This document shows, piece by piece, positions 1 to 12,132 of a DNA stretch of 64,000 nucleotides; the first letter of the stretch is position 1, and each line of letters begins with the position of its first letter. A model generated the notes under the pieces. It ran no database searches, was not told the DNA's origin, and saw only the letters and a program-made list of their open reading frames with translations. The stretch spans positions 12,133,298-12,197,297 of the forward strand of contig OZ038395.1 in NCBI GenBank assembly GCA_964036045.1, in the 5' to 3' direction. A program made the position numbers and the translations under genes. This stretch comes from Eutreptiella sp. 'Long Island Sound 2002'. Its lineage: Eukaryota; Euglenozoa; Euglenophyceae; Eutreptiales; Eutreptiaceae.

Positions 1-1504
1 CCCCAAAATACCTGGGTGAGCCGAAATACGAAACTTGCACCCTTTGAGCCAATGTGATCGCAGGTGATCATCCTCAATGAAACCTAGATCAGGGGTAGCT
101 ACGTGCCCATGAAAATCAACGGAGGATTCAACACGAAAATTTTGGCACGGGCAAGGGGCAGGATCAGGGATCTGTGGTGGAGCTGCAGCGTCCTAACACA
201 CATTACCATAATTCTGCAACCATACTCCATTGGGGACGGTAAGAGAAAAGGAAATTTTGACAGTCGCCTCTTCGTCCTTGATGGGGTAGGCTTCTTTGAC
301 TTCATGCAAACTAATGAGGGTGCAAATAGAAATGTGCTGCGTTTCATTTCTTTTCCAGGGAATTTTCAGCGACTGGACAGCTGCAAGATCAGTTTTTTCG
401 CACAATTTTTTTTTCCTTCTGCTCTTCAGTGGTAGTGCTGTCGTATGACTGAAAAATGTCCTGACTTTGGTGACTCTAGACACTCTTGGGATGACCAGCC
501 AACGTCAAAATCATTTGTTGGAACAGAGCCTGCACAGTAGTGTGGGTCAGAGGTTGATTGGCCGTCAGCTCATTTTGGAGACGCCTCAATTTGTTCCGCG
601 ATAAAGAGGCGAGAAACTCGTTCCGTTTGACTGGATCGTCTTTTGTCCGAACGAATTTCGCAATACCCCTGCATTGCCGGCTGGTGAAGAGCGGCAGGGG
701 GAGGGTTCAAGGAAGCAGGCGCCGATAAAGGTGCAAAGGGGTCGAGACAAACATGGGCATGGTGCAAGGAGGTTGTGCCTGCCGGATGCGGATCAAACCG
801 GGGTCCCTGTGGTGACGTCCCCGTACGGGGCCGAAACTGTCCTGGGCTGGCCAAGTGGCCGGACCTGATTTTGGCGTCACGCAAGCGGCCCAACATGACA
901 GTGCCCCCCCGTGCAGAGTCCTTTTTGTGAGCGGGTGGGAGTTGACCCGAGGTTCAGCTCCGAATGACATTCCCATGCGAGGCGGGTTTGGTGGGCCAGT
1001 AGGGGCCAGCATGGGCGCGGTTCACGCAGCTTCTGGAACTGGCCATCGCTTACCGTGGCGGACTGAAGAGGCACGTTTCACAAGTGACCGGGCCTTTGGA
1101 GCCCCACACTCGGAGGGGGATCACACTGACAGTGGGGTAGTATCATGTCTGATTCTTTTCTTTGTGCAGAGGAAAGATAAAGCGCATTCTTGATCTTGAT
1201 CTTGATGGATCGGAAAGCAACGACCTCCGTCCGGTGAATTCGCGAGCCCGAGGGGAGGGGCACAAACAGCCACTGGGGAGAGTTTATTGCTGGACGCAGG
1301 GTCGTAGCACTTATGGCTAGGGCTAGGGCGAGGGCTAGGGCGCTCGGTCCTGTGGCTTGACAAGACAGAGGCCATCAGCATGTGCCTCATCGCAGTCGTA
1401 CACTGGCGCTACCACACCAGAACATCGTGGTCGTCACTCACGTCGGTGCCACCCCCCGATCCCTTCGTTTCCCCTCGTTTCCGCCCCTCCCCCCGCCCCA
1501 CAAA
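1..1504. other. No supported gene
   Basis: I see no reading frame with recognisable domains and no convincing splice-bounded exon. The only notable motif is a short run of GGGCTA/GGGCGA units near 1315-1350, too short and irregular to be a telomere tract. Confidence 0.5.
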
Positions 1505-2041
1505 TCACACTCCGTTCCCCCGCGTTTCCCCCGTTGTGGACAACGTTCCGCATGTAGGGCACGTCTTGGCACTTCGACAGGTGGGTCCTGGAGGCTCGGG
1601 GAGAGACCTTGAGGGGGTTAGTGAGGGCGTCAAGGTTAACGTCATGGTTGCCGTCGGCGTGGCCGATATCGTAGGCGTCCCCGACGCACTCGGTGTTGCT
1701 GTGGATGTTGCAGTCAACGTGAAAGTCCGGGTCGGGGTCCCGGACGACGTTGGAGTACTCGTCTCGCTCGTGGTCGCAGTCGGTGTGCGCGAGGGCGTCG
1801 GGCTGGGGGTTGGGGTGCACGTGGGGATGTACGTGATGGTGTTGGAGTACGTGTGCGAAAGCGTGGGGACGACCGTCGCGGTGGGGGTGGCGGTGGCCGT
1901 GGGGACGACCGTGTGCGTCGGCGTCAGGGAACGGGTCCGAGTGGGGCTCCGAGAGGGAGTCTTGGTCGGATCTGGGGTAGCTGTGACACGATGCAATGTT
2001 ATATGAAGATAGACACCACAAAGTTTGAGCTGAAAATGCAC
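1505..2041 (-). repeat. Low-complexity block, Thr/Pro-rich if read on the minus strand
   Basis: Degenerate 6-bp-phased sequence. The minus strand gives an open Thr/Pro/Ser-rich frame of the type found in linkers of extracellular algal or bacterial proteins (runs such as TPTATPT). The plus strand gives a Val/Gly-rich frame over the same bases, so openness alone proves nothing. It could be a linker exon of a minus-strand gene or simply a decayed minisatellite. I found no flanking domain that would decide this. Confidence 0.3.
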
Positions 2042-2662
2042 TGCGGCCGACCATGGTTATGGCAAGTTGGGATGGTGGATTTCAGAAACTGCGAAGCCGC
2101 GAGCCGTCATTTTTGGACCATTTTAGGCATGTTGGCTTTGTGTGGTAGGTCCCATGTGCATTGAAAGCGCCCAAAAGACGAGAAAATGCCTCTCTCTTTT
2201 TGCTGTTTGACCCACAGAGTTTCAAGCTTCGACTTCCTTTGACCGCTTTGCACACCACTGTGTTGCCTCTTGCACCCTCCTGGTGGTGAACCATGAATGG
2301 TTGAAGGCCTCTTGCGCACCATAGCACACCCTTTACAATGTGCTCGGATAGATTTATGGTTGGTCAACAGGAGGTCGACACACGTGCAGGCGACAGCAGG
2401 TGCAGTGAGCTCGCTGCGCATTTGTGTCCCGGCACCAACCTTTTTGTACGTGCAGTCCCGGAGGCAAATGCACGAACACAAAAGACGAGGAAACGCCGGG
2501 CTCTCACTCAGCTCTGACTCTCAGCCACATTCTCCTGCGGGGACGTGGGCTTCCTGCATTTGGGCTGCTTTTGACCCTTCGCGTACCTGTGACTACCTTG
2601 CCCCATGCCAGCACCTCTGCCAGGCCGCCGGCAACTGTCACGGCCCCCGCTCCTGAATGCGT
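2042..2662. other. No supported gene
   Basis: Only short frames without recognisable domains or good splice pairs are visible in this stretch. Confidence 0.4.
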
Positions 2663-2691
2663 GTTAGCATAGGGCTAAAGCTGCCACAGAA

Positions 2692-2714
2692 TGAATGAAT
2701 GAATGAATGAACAC
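2692..2714. repeat. (GAAT)n microsatellite
   Basis: About five to six uninterrupted copies of the tetranucleotide GAAT. Confidence 0.85.
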
Positions 2715-3039
2715 CTTCGAAGGCCCCTCCGTCGCCAACATGCAACACTTTGCTTTGCCAGGTTGTGCATGTGCTGCAGCTATGGCTGTCCACCCCCTCC
2801 ATACGAAAACGTTGTGTGTCCCGCAAGATGAGCAACCGTTCTTATCGCACATCCAAGAATGGTAGTCTACCTTGCACCTTTTCATGAACACACGCGTTGT
2901 ATCACAAGCAGAGGAGGCCACAAACTTGTGAAGGAAAAGTGCAAAAACACACCGGTTACGGCAAGCAAATGTCGGCGAGGCTCTTGTTCCGATGTCTCCA
3001 GCCCTGAGGACGACAGTAGGCAGGAATCCGCTCCCCCGA

Positions 3040-3600
3040 ACCCACCTTTCTCCATACCTCCCATGGTGACTATACGCAAACTGGAAAACGCTGGCACCTG
3101 GCGAACACCAGCAAGAACGATAAAAAACGAGCCAAACTTGGTACACGCTTCTTTCAGAGCATACCTTGAGATTCCAGAGCCGTCAACTCCAACCTCAAGT
3201 GGCCTTCAGTTCCGACTGAAAGCATCTTGGTGCGCGGAACTCCAACGTGAAGGTCGCGCAAGTCCGTGGTGGTGTTACCGATTGGACATTGACCACCAGC
3301 ACCAGCCTTGTGAAACAAACGAGCCTCCAGATGGCTACAGTTGAAGCCAGTGGATGTGGCGATAACGAATGCTTGATCCCAAGTTGGGCCTGTGTCGTAT
3401 TTCACAGCAACTGTTGTTGCTACCAATTGCCTTGCACAAAGCAGTTGCACAAATGCGGCCCCTGAGCTCCAATGTGAGGAAGACCAATGAGGAAGGACAG
3501 CATTCTCCACAACCACTTTCAGGCTGTCAGACGGTGCAAAGAGAGTTGACAGGGTTAGCACGACCAATAAGCATGGCCAGAGAAGACGGGGCCTCAGCAT
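3040..3600 (-). CDS. Candidate secreted protein, 5' exons only
   Basis: The minus-strand frame begins with an ATG at 3600 and encodes a typical signal peptide: Arg-containing start (MLRPRLLW), a Leu/Val-rich core, then a small-residue cleavage region around residue 25 (FAPSDS). The following roughly 115 residues are non-repetitive, with several Cys and two N-glycosylation sequons (NCS, NTT). The frame closes at 3154, but a good donor (CAAG/GTATGC) occurs just before, and an acceptor (GTTCGCCAG) at about 3102 would continue the frame as GASVFQFAYSHHGRYGE, followed by another possible donor (AAAG/GTGGGT). Later exons were not found with confidence. I do not recognise the family. The end coordinate is approximate. 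Confidence 0.4.
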
Positions 3601-5938
3601 GCCATGTGAGGAATATTTCGCTGCAAATATGATCCGATATGATACTTTGCGACGTCACACGACGTCTACGATTAAGGATCCCGATTACCTCAAGGGCTTA
3701 GGGTGAAAAGTGAATGCGTTGGGAGATCTCACTTCAGGAGCGGTCGCGAAAAAAAAACCAAGATATCACTGAAACATCATGCCTAGTGTCACCAACGAAA
3801 CCTCATGCCTCAAAAAAATTGTTGCTCCCGTTATCCAATTGTTGAGGCTTTGGAACGGCGCACAGAAACGGCTCAGGCAGTTTCCGATGTTTCCGCAATG
3901 TTTGCAATATTTCCATCTCGCCAGGAGGGTGAGTGCTGGCATCCTCGGTTAAAGGAGTGGGAATGTCACCAAAGCAGTTATTGAGTTTGGGATAAGGTCT
4001 CGGGAATAAAACTGTTGGATGATGTTTTACTGATGCGTCTTAGTACCTCGTCGTTATTGAACCTGAAAATTTCACAGCAAAAGAGGGCGTCGCGTGCGTT
4101 TGTCACCAAATTTCTGAGCAGTACCTGGTCTCCGCACTGTGAGTAATCTTGGGGAAAAATAAGAACGAAATTATCCAATGCAGTGCATAAGCAGAGAAAA
4201 TATTTTTCTTTGTGTGGGCCTCTGCATGCCAATCAACCATCACCGGAGACCCAGTGGTTTTGAAACCCAGTGGTGTGTGCGCTGAGCCATCTGTTCATTG
4301 CCCCTCCTAGTGTTTTGTATATGTTTTTTCTTTGAGAAGTGGACTTTACGTCATTCGGACTCACAGTTGCATGTACCTCATAAATGCAGTTCAAAACAAG
4401 GGAGGGAGAAAGGCTTGACTTGTGGCCGAGTTGTACTGTCGTGGCACTTGTTGGCCTGTTTCATCGTGGTTCCGGTGATGAGAAGTCGTGCCACACGATT
4501 TCCACGTGGGAGAAAGAGGTGGTTGGGGCGCAATAAAACCTACATCGGCTTGTGTTGGCAAAACCAGCCGTCGAAAATCGAGAGGTCGCTTGTGCTCGCC
4601 AAAACACTGACAATGCAGTTGACAGCACCCTCCACATGACAGAAGAATTTCATGTTGTCGGGGTCCCAGTGTGTTTTATATGTTCAGTTTTGATTTCGGT
4701 TTTGACTAGGCAGTGAGGTGTTCTGCGATTCGAAAACACTACCCAGTATCATACTACTACACCATCACCGGCCCGATTATACAAGCGTACACTCGTGTCA
4801 CAACATCCAACTACAAGCAGACAGTCGTGGACAAGCCGGGGTCAGTCGAGACGGCAAACAGAGAGCTCGGTGTTGAGAACTCCGGGTGGACCGTGGCGTG
4901 ACACTGACATACATCACATGCTCAGTGCCAATGCTTTTCGACTCGACAAATTACATGACCTTGCTCTGGACCAACAGATGTTGGAGCGGGTGCACTTGGA
5001 TTCGTGGGTGTCAAACAAGGAACCAAAGGTCCCCAAGAAGGTGTGAGAGTCGGCCTTCAAGGCCTATAATAGGGTGGGAGGCAGTACTTGGCACCAAAGG
5101 GGAGCTGCTGCAGAGGTGGTGGGACGTGTTGCAGTAGTGGTCTTTTTTGGTGGTTTTTGTTGTGTGCCAGCTTGCTTGCTGTGCCACGCAAGCTCTTTGG
5201 AGGGAGGTTGCCTCCTCCAGGTGTTCTAGCCCCCCCAGAAAGGGGGGGTGTCACCACCTGACAGAAAAAGCTGTCGGAACCGTGGGACCTTGATGTGCAA
5301 ATCATGATCAATTGTTCTCATTCCGTCGAAGTGCTACTTTGGGGATGGGGAATCATTGGTTTCCCGGGTTTCGAGGCAGTAACTTCACTAGACGGGGGTA
5401 ATGGTGACTGGGGAAGAAAAATGCCTAAAAAAAGGAAGATTTTGGAGGATAAAAAGGGATATTTGGATCTATAAATTAGGAGGATTTGGGATGCATGGAG
5501 AGGGTGAAATCCAATGTGGGGAAGGGATTTGGACTTTATGAAATGCGTACCTGTAGCCAAAGGAATATACCCATATGAGCTTTTTGGGTCCCCAAGATAT
5601 ACCCATATGAGGGTTTTTCCTTCCACCACTTTTAGGATACCCACCTAGCTCCCCCGGTACCGCCATCGGTGCTCGTAGTGCTGCGCGCGCGCCTGCTGAG
5701 ATGCTCTTGCGCTCGGAATTAGTCGGCTCCCAGATATGTAGTTCCAAAATGATTGATCCTCCACCTCTTGTGGTACTTATTTTATCTCAGAATTTATATT
5801 TTTCAAATAAAATTGCAACTGCAATTTTGCACAAAGGATTCCCTGCAGTAAGCTTCGGCTGTGAGCCTTGTGGTAGCTAAACCCGGCGAACGAAACTTAC
5901 CAGCTTGATTTATTGATTCAGCAACTTGTTTTGTCACC
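3601..5938. other. Non-coding or unrecognised
   Basis: Mixed AT-rich sequence with only short frames and no domain. It includes a short repeat of an ACCCATATGAG-like motif near 5565-5610. The last part should hold the promoter and 5' UTR of the RRM gene that starts at 5939, but I see no clear core-promoter motif. Confidence 0.4.
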
Positions 5939-7960
5939 ATGTTTCCTACACAAGGAAAATATTTCATCGGAGGCTTGTCAAGGGAGACAACTTCAGGTGC
6001 GCAGACTTGTCTGAAGGTTCCGTCTTTTCGATTGACAGCTTCCGCTTCAGTTTTTGCATATTAACTTCCAAACTCAGAGTCATTGAAGGCATACTTTGAA
6101 TTATTTGGAGAACTTTCGGATGCAGTTGTGATGATGAAGGATAATCGCTCAAGGGGCTTCGGTTTCGTCACCTTCGCTCAGCCTGAAGGTTTGGTTGCAC
6201 TGATGTTGTGTGATTCTTAAGTTGCATATTGCAATTCGTTCCGTTCCACCTTCATCTGTCTTTCACAGCTGTTCCACCAAACTTTGTGACTTCCATGCAC
6301 CTAGTGGATGGCAAGCAGGTATGCAACGCTGATGCCAACACGAGCACAGCGCACTCCTGTGCCGAGAGTGCCCTGCGAATGCAATACTTTGTCAGGTCGA
6401 TGTCAAGGCTGCCATTCCTGAAGAAGAGTTGCAAACATCCACCGGTGTCAAAAAGCTTTTCATCGGTGGGCTCACAGCAACAACCACAAAAGGTATTGCT
6501 GGATTTGCTGGGTCTTCAGCCTTTCGACATACGCCTCGTCGTCTGTACACCTGTCCCGATTCTTTGCAGAGCACTTGGAGCAACACTTTGGACAATTTGG
6601 GACACTGACTGATGCTGTGGTTATGGAAACCAACGGTAGACCCCGTGGCTTTGGCTTTGTTACTTTTGAAACTGAGGATCAAGCCGAAAGCGCGTTCCGG
6701 TTTGCCCCGGGACACCAACTTGATGGCAAAACGGTATGGTAACCCAAAGCTTTGTGGCAGAAACAGTGAGTGCTAGGTACGAAAGGAACTTTGAGGGATT
6801 TTTTTCTGCGCACCAACTTCGCAAAGAATCGCAACCGCTGTTCGCACTCAAGATTTTGTTGTCAACCGTTTGCATTTTCTGGTTTTTTTCGCAGGTTGAC
6901 GTCAAAAAGGCGGAACCAAAGGGTTCCCCGAATCTTACGCAGCCCTTTACTGGTGGATTCGCGCCACTCGGAGGTTACCCAGGTTACGTAGGTTTCGGAG
7001 GTCCAATGCAGCCCATGCGTGGCATGGGACTGCCTGCTCGCAACGCACCTTCTGTTCCGATGCGTGCTGCACGACCGTATGGTGGCGGCAAACCGATGAT
7101 GCAGCAACTTACGCCTAACAAGCCTTCAGGCATGTATGGCAACACGGAGAATCCACATTCTATTGGTGCAAAGACTTTTGTCGGGGGGTTGGCCCACCAT
7201 TCAAACGAAGGTTTGTGCTGCTGACGCGGTTTTCCACAAGGGCATGTTTTGTTGCCCGGTCCTGTCGTGAGCCGAGATATGTTGCTTCCCTTTCAGATTC
7301 CTTGGTGAGTTACTTCTCGGCGTATGGAAATATTGTGGGCTGCGAAGTTATGCGACGTGACGGCGTCTCCCGAGGGTTTGGTTTCGTCGTGTTCTCTCAC
7401 GACTCAGAGGTGTGGCATGTGTGAAGACCATTAGCAGTTACAGCTATATTGTATATTGAATCGAAAACGTGTGCCCGAACGAATTTCATTTCAGAAGTGT
7501 GTCAGCTCTCAGTAAGCCCAACGGAAACAACATTTGCAACCTCGAAAACCATAAAAACATTGCTGATCTGGTCCTCGAGTGGAGAGCCAAACCAACCTGT
7601 TGGAGCTTCGTTAATCGACCGTACGCAAGAAATGGCACTGCACATGGCGCATGTTGCTGGTCTGATTGTCCCTTGTGTTTGCAACAGGCTGCCCTTGCAA
7701 TGAGTCAAGTCAACCACGTTATCGACGGTAAGCAAGTGGAGTGCAAAGCTTGCCGGCCAAAAACTCCTGAGCCACCACAAAAGCAAGGTGTCCTCATGGG
7801 TTGCGCGGGGGTGGTGTTCGAGTTCGCGAGGGGCGTTATCTCAAAATGTGCTCCCATTTTCAGACTTGTCGCCGGCGCCAGTCTGTTGCGTTTGTTTCCA
7901 GGTTTCTTGCCTTACTCGACTTGGCCGCAATTTCCTGCACATCCGGGCATATTCGCTTGA
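5939..7960 (+). CDS. Three-RRM RNA-binding protein, hnRNP/Musashi type, nine exons
   Basis: I reconstruct nine exons: 5939-5996, 6078-6188, 6269-6318, 6396-6492, 6570-6733, 6895-7210, 7297-7409, 7688-7787 and 7902-7960. All introns are GT-AG and all phases agree, giving 355 residues. RRM1 has RNP2 YFIGGL (residues 8-13) and RNP1 RGFGFVTF (45-52). RRM2 has LFIGGL (94-99) and RGFGFVTF (131-138). RRM3 has TFVGGL (254-259) and RGFGFVVF (291-298). A Gly/Pro/Met-rich linker (about 161-252) separates RRM2 and RRM3. The family binds single-stranded RNA through the RNP aromatic residues and acts in splicing, export or translational control in nucleus and cytoplasm. The start ATG lies only seven codons before RNP2. 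The last exon is least certain: retaining the final 114-bp intron also keeps the frame open to the same stop. Introns range from about 77 to 278 bp. Confidence 0.85.
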
Positions 7961-9583
7961 ACAACACGGCTTCCTCTCTCGACACGTTGATTGAGATGTG
8001 CAGCTTCGCCCCGAATCCCATACCATAGGCCTTGCTCGGTTGTTTTCTTTCCTGGGCCCGACCGAGAGGCTTCCACAGCTCCGTGGCATATTGGCTCGAT
8101 TCCGCACACGATTTTAACAGGTTCGGCAATGGTTGGCGTATTGGATTTTTGCATTTTCGGTTTTATTTGCGAGTTGCTCAGGCAACCGGAAAATTACGCG
8201 GTGGCACCAATCTGTCCCATCACGATGTTGCTGGCAAGCATGGGATTTAATTTCGCTTAGCTTTTAAGTTTAGCTTAGCTTTAAGGTTGCTGTTAGTATT
8301 TGTGTCTCTTGTTTTTCCAGTGATGGTCACACGCACGTGCACACGTGCGGGCTCAACCGAAGCCTGTTTGACTGGTAGAAAATTAGTATGCACCGACGCC
8401 CGCTCACGCGTAGGCACGCGCGCACGCACCGCGCCCACTCAGCTTTTCGAGGTCGGACGTGGGCTTGCATGCGTTGCGATGTTGCGATGGAAACAAGAAG
8501 TGACATTCCACCCAGCGTCAGATAACCAAGTCGTTAAGAAGCTGGGGCGACGTTCCCCCGTGACCGGCATGCGCCGAAACGGTTGAATAGCCGATAATCC
8601 AAGTGTTTCTAGGGGGAAAGCAGGGCTGTGCTGAGCCCAGTGTGTGGTATGACCAGATCGTGGAATGCTCCTCGCAGCCCTCTTTCCCCTGGTGTGTGTT
8701 TATGCTTATACCGTCCCTGGTCGGCTTCCCCAAGCTGGCGACAGGGACGTAAAGTGCCACGTATGAAAGTTGGGAGGGGAGGCCCCGTCCCGATGGATGC
8801 GTTAGTCCCATACCCTCTGCACCTTCATTTTGGGGGTGACGGAAATTCTGGATATTTTCACTTGCGGAGCTTCTGCAGGACGTTTTTCGCTGACTGTCAG
8901 CGGTAGGGGTTCCATGTAGGATTAGGATTGCTCGCGGAAGGGCCGGGAGGCGATGAAGTCCCCCGCCCCAAAACCAACGTGCACGTGCATAGTCTCGGGT
9001 GAGTTCAGCGGGCAGTCTTCCCAGGGAGGCACTGATGCGCTGCTACGTGTAACGCACAAATCGTCCGCAACGTCAGAGAGCGCCCCCAACCAGAGGTTCC
9101 AGCACAGCTATAAGTCCAATCAAAGCACCAGTCTGGTTGGCTCCCTGGCATTCGAAACCGTTCAACAGGTCTGGTGTGGTTGCCAGTGCCAGTTTCCGTG
9201 TACCACGACCTCCCAACCGTTCCCCACTGGCTGGTGTTTTGCTTTGAACGATCCTCTGCCCCGCTGACAGCAGCGGAACCGTTGGGGTGGAGGTGGGACG
9301 ACCGATTGGTGCACAGCAGTCACAGACAGGGGTGGTGGTTGCGGGGTTTTCGGTATGTAGGTATGCACAGTAGTATTCCCTTGGGATACCAATGAATGAA
9401 GGCTCAACCTGAGGTGTTGCATTCCTGCCTGGTTATGGAACTTTTGGGTGACACGAAGTTGACGGCTCGTTAGTCTTAGTCGCATGTCTCTCCCTCTCTC
9501 TCTGCCGTGTCGGCGTGCATGCGCCACTCGTGATTCCCAGTTTATAAGACATTGAAGTCTATATGCAAATATCTTATTCACAG
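7961..9583. other. No supported gene
   Basis: Probable 3' UTR and intergenic sequence downstream of the RRM gene. Near 8244-8290 there is a short AT-rich repeat of a TTAGCTT motif. No frame carries a recognisable domain. Confidence 0.4.
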
Positions 9584-9953
9584 GGCAGTATGGGTGAGGA
9601 AGGTTACATGCCTGAGGCGAGAACTTACACGAATGACGCAACAGCACAGGCAAATCAACCAGAGGGAGAGTCAGTTGCGGTAAGCAGATGTGTGCGCCCC
9701 AAGCCCCCCCCCCCCCCCGCAGACCAACCGACCCACATCCTTCAGGCGACCAATGAGGGTCGATGTCTGATGTTGAAAAATCGGTCGGAAATCGGTCGTT
9801 TCACAGAGAGGTCTCAGCGCTTCCAGCACCTGGACACAAGAGATTGCCTGTGGTTTCATTCTTGAGCTAAGTTCCACAGCTAGTCGAGGAGCGCTTTCAG
9901 AGTTGTGAGATATCCAGCCATTCGTCTTTCAACAGCCTCACAGCATGCGTCCG
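9584..9953 (+). CDS. Two possible orphan exons
   Basis: Exon A (9584-9679, 96 bp) is bounded by TTATTCACAG and GTAAGC. Exon B (9936-9953, 18 bp) is bounded by CTTTCAACAG and GTAAGT. Both have lengths divisible by three and both stay open in the same phase, giving GSMGEEGYMPEARTY... followed by PHSMRP. They could be alternative or distal 3' exons of the RRM gene 1.6 kb upstream, or part of an unrelated gene. No onward exon was found with confidence. Confidence 0.25.
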
Positions 9954-10299
9954 GTAAGTCACACAGCACACGTGGCAGAGGCAGTGGTGCAGTGCTTGAC
10001 ACAGGGAATAGTTCAGCCCAATTTAGATGTCTTTAGTGGTTGGTGAGTGCTTATTTGTTTGACAAGTGTGGTTTACAATGACAGGTGGGCATTGCGAATT
10101 GCACTATGGATAGGCAAGCAGGGCATATGGATGGCAACGCCACATACCCCCAGGAGCAATCGCTGGGAGAGGGTGCCTGGGGCAAACCCGGATACACCCA
10201 GGCCTAGGACCCCAAATCGGGTAGCCCTGCCCTCAAGGCCCGTGAGGGTGCCGGGAGAGGAGGGTGGCAGCCGATGGCCAACGGACCGAGACGCCCATG
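9954..10299. other. No supported gene
   Basis: Nothing recognisable; a short run of weak 3' splice-like motifs only. Confidence 0.3.
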
Positions 10300-10548
10300 A
10301 GGGAGAAGTGGGTGCTGAGCTTTGTCTCGGCAGTCACGGGTGGACGATACCCAAGTGCACCTACGAGAAGCAAGTGGGTATTCTGCCTGAAGCCGAGATT
10401 AAGTACGATTTGTTCCTGGGACAGCCTTGGTTGACGTTCCATCGTGTGGCTCCTATGGGCCATCGAACGTGCTTCCTACAGGATCCGTCAGAAGACAACC
10501 AATCGGAGTTATTTTTTTTTAGGCATGGCGGTCCCCCGCCGAAGTAAC
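10300..10548 (+). pseudogene. Possible retroelement protease-like fragment
   Basis: One frame contains EIKYDLFLGQPWL, which resembles the (L/V)ILG-x-PWL strand that follows the active site in retroelement aspartic proteases. No DTG/DSG triad is visible in the same frame. It lies 1.2 kb upstream of another retroelement remnant, which makes a shared dead element plausible. The assignment rests on one short motif. Confidence 0.25.
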
Positions 10549-11013
10549 ACAAAACATTGCTCCCATGCGAGGTTCACTGAAGGACAGCCGCATATTTACA
10601 TTGAAGAAAAGAAATCTGCCCAAGGTGCAGAGCACTTTCAAAACTGAAACCATGGGCTGTGGGCAGATCTATCTTATTGCAAAAAATGTGGACCTGGTGA
10701 GTGGCAATGTGTTTTTTTGTGTTGGATGACCACTGAAGTTGTTTCAGTGAAGATAATTAGAAAATGTTTGGTGTGTTGTTGTTGGATAAGAGAGATTGAA
10801 AAAGAAAAGACCTTTAGTAAAAGTGGTGAAGCGGGGCAACAGCTATGGCTCACTGACCCTTCCTAACCCCTGGCAGGGCGCTGTAACACTTAAGTAGCAC
10901 AGGTGAGCTTCCAAATTCTTAAACTGCATCGTTGGATAGTTTGTTGAACTTCGAGATCAGTAGCCTGGCCATGTCAACCAGGCTTCAAGCCATCAGGCAC
11001 ATCTCGATGTGAA

Positions 11014-11739
11014 TTGTTGCCCACTCTAATAACGACAACCAAATCCTCAAGCCATCGACAAAAGATGCCCTTACCAATCATCCAACCAGAGTCCAAGCCA
11101 CCATCCACAACCAGATCTCACAGCAAGTCGCCGCCTACTTCACCTACAACAACAGTCAACAGCAACACATCAAGATCAACATGTAATGAAAGACCTAGAG
11201 GTTCGTTTTGGGATACACCATCAGAGAAATCCTCAAGCTCATCAACGCAATGCAGTTCACAAGGAAAAAAGACCAGTTACTCGTCCTTGGATCATCAAGG
11301 TGAACAACACCAATCACCAGGGGAACAGGAGGCTTTCTGGAACAGAAATGATCAAGCATCAGACGCCGATATGCCTGATCTGCAATCCTCTTCCTCCGAA
11401 TTCTCAGATAATCCCGAGTCTAATACTGGTAACGGTCCACACACTTTTATTCCATCAACCGACGACTTCTCCTTCAACGACAGAGCCCTCCGCAACAGAC
11501 TCACTCACACTCTGTCTGCGGCCCATCAACACCTAGATGCCTTTGCATCCGCTTGGTTATGGGCTTGCCAACAGGACTGCTACAACTGCTACACCACCAA
11601 TCGGGGTTATATTACCTCCATCCATTCACCCGGTCGGTGCAACACTTCAAGGAAAGGAGTAAACACCAGATCCAAGAAGATGAGCAGGAATCTCAACGGA
11701 ATCAAGTGGAATCAGCCGAGCAACGAGTCGATCTGTTGA
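11014..11739 (+). pseudogene. Ser/Thr/Asn-rich frame, probably 5' part of a dead retroelement
   Basis: A 241-codon open frame rich in Ser, Thr, Pro and Asn without a recognised domain. It overlaps, in another frame, the remnant at 11553-12128. Its composition resembles an uncharacterised gag-like or linker segment. I cannot assign a function. Confidence 0.3.
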
Positions 11740-12128
11740 ACAGCAAGAACTGGAAGTCCGTTTGTTACAGAGTGGTGGACGAGTGGCGCGACATTCTAGT
11801 GGATTACTTCAAGAAGAACCACAATTTCTGCCCACAAGTTGACGCCTTTGCCAACAAGGCCAACAAACGTTTCCCCCGTTTTTATGTTGACGCATGGAAG
11901 TAGTTCTGGGGTGAACCCCTGTGGATTAACCTTCCGTTCGACGTGTTCCCTCAAGTTGTCCAGAAATTGAGGCAAGATGGTGCGAAGGCTGTCTTGATTG
12001 TACCAAATTGGCCCAAACAGCCATGGTTCAATGACATTATGGACATTTCCGTCGACATTGTTCACTCTCCCCCCCCATGGGGGGCTTTTAATTGGGGGGC
12101 CGGGGAATGGCGCCCCGCCCCCCTCTAA
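11553..12128 (+). pseudogene. Retroelement fragment (DAF...WINLPFD...VLIVPNWP domain)
   Basis: Two frames in the same phase, separated by a single TAG at 11901-11903, encode CPQVDAFANKANKRFPRFY and then EPLWINLPFDVFPQVVQKL and AKAVLIVPNWPKQPWF. This segment is a recurrent module of polyproteins in DIRS-like and some Ty3-like elements, and a divergent copy sits in the intact element of this window at about 23220-23480. The stop and the missing RT show a dead relic. The domain ends at about 12065, where a G/C-rich inverted repeat begins. Confidence 0.6.
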
Positions 12129-12132
12129 AAGC
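12084..12132. repeat. Imperfect inverted repeat at the end of the relic
   Basis: The arms GCTTTTAATTGGGGGGCC... (12084-12105) and ...CCCCCCTCTAAAAGC (12113-12132) pair with few mismatches around a 7-base loop. Just upstream is a CCCCCCATGGGGGG palindrome (12071-12084). Confidence 0.6.

Noticed and set aside
1315-1350. Telomere repeat (GGGCTA units)
   Set aside because: Only four or five irregular units; no extended tract.
1380-2006. Val/Gly-rich plus-strand protein
   Set aside because: Complement of the Thr/Pro-rich block; both strands are open because of the 6-bp periodicity.
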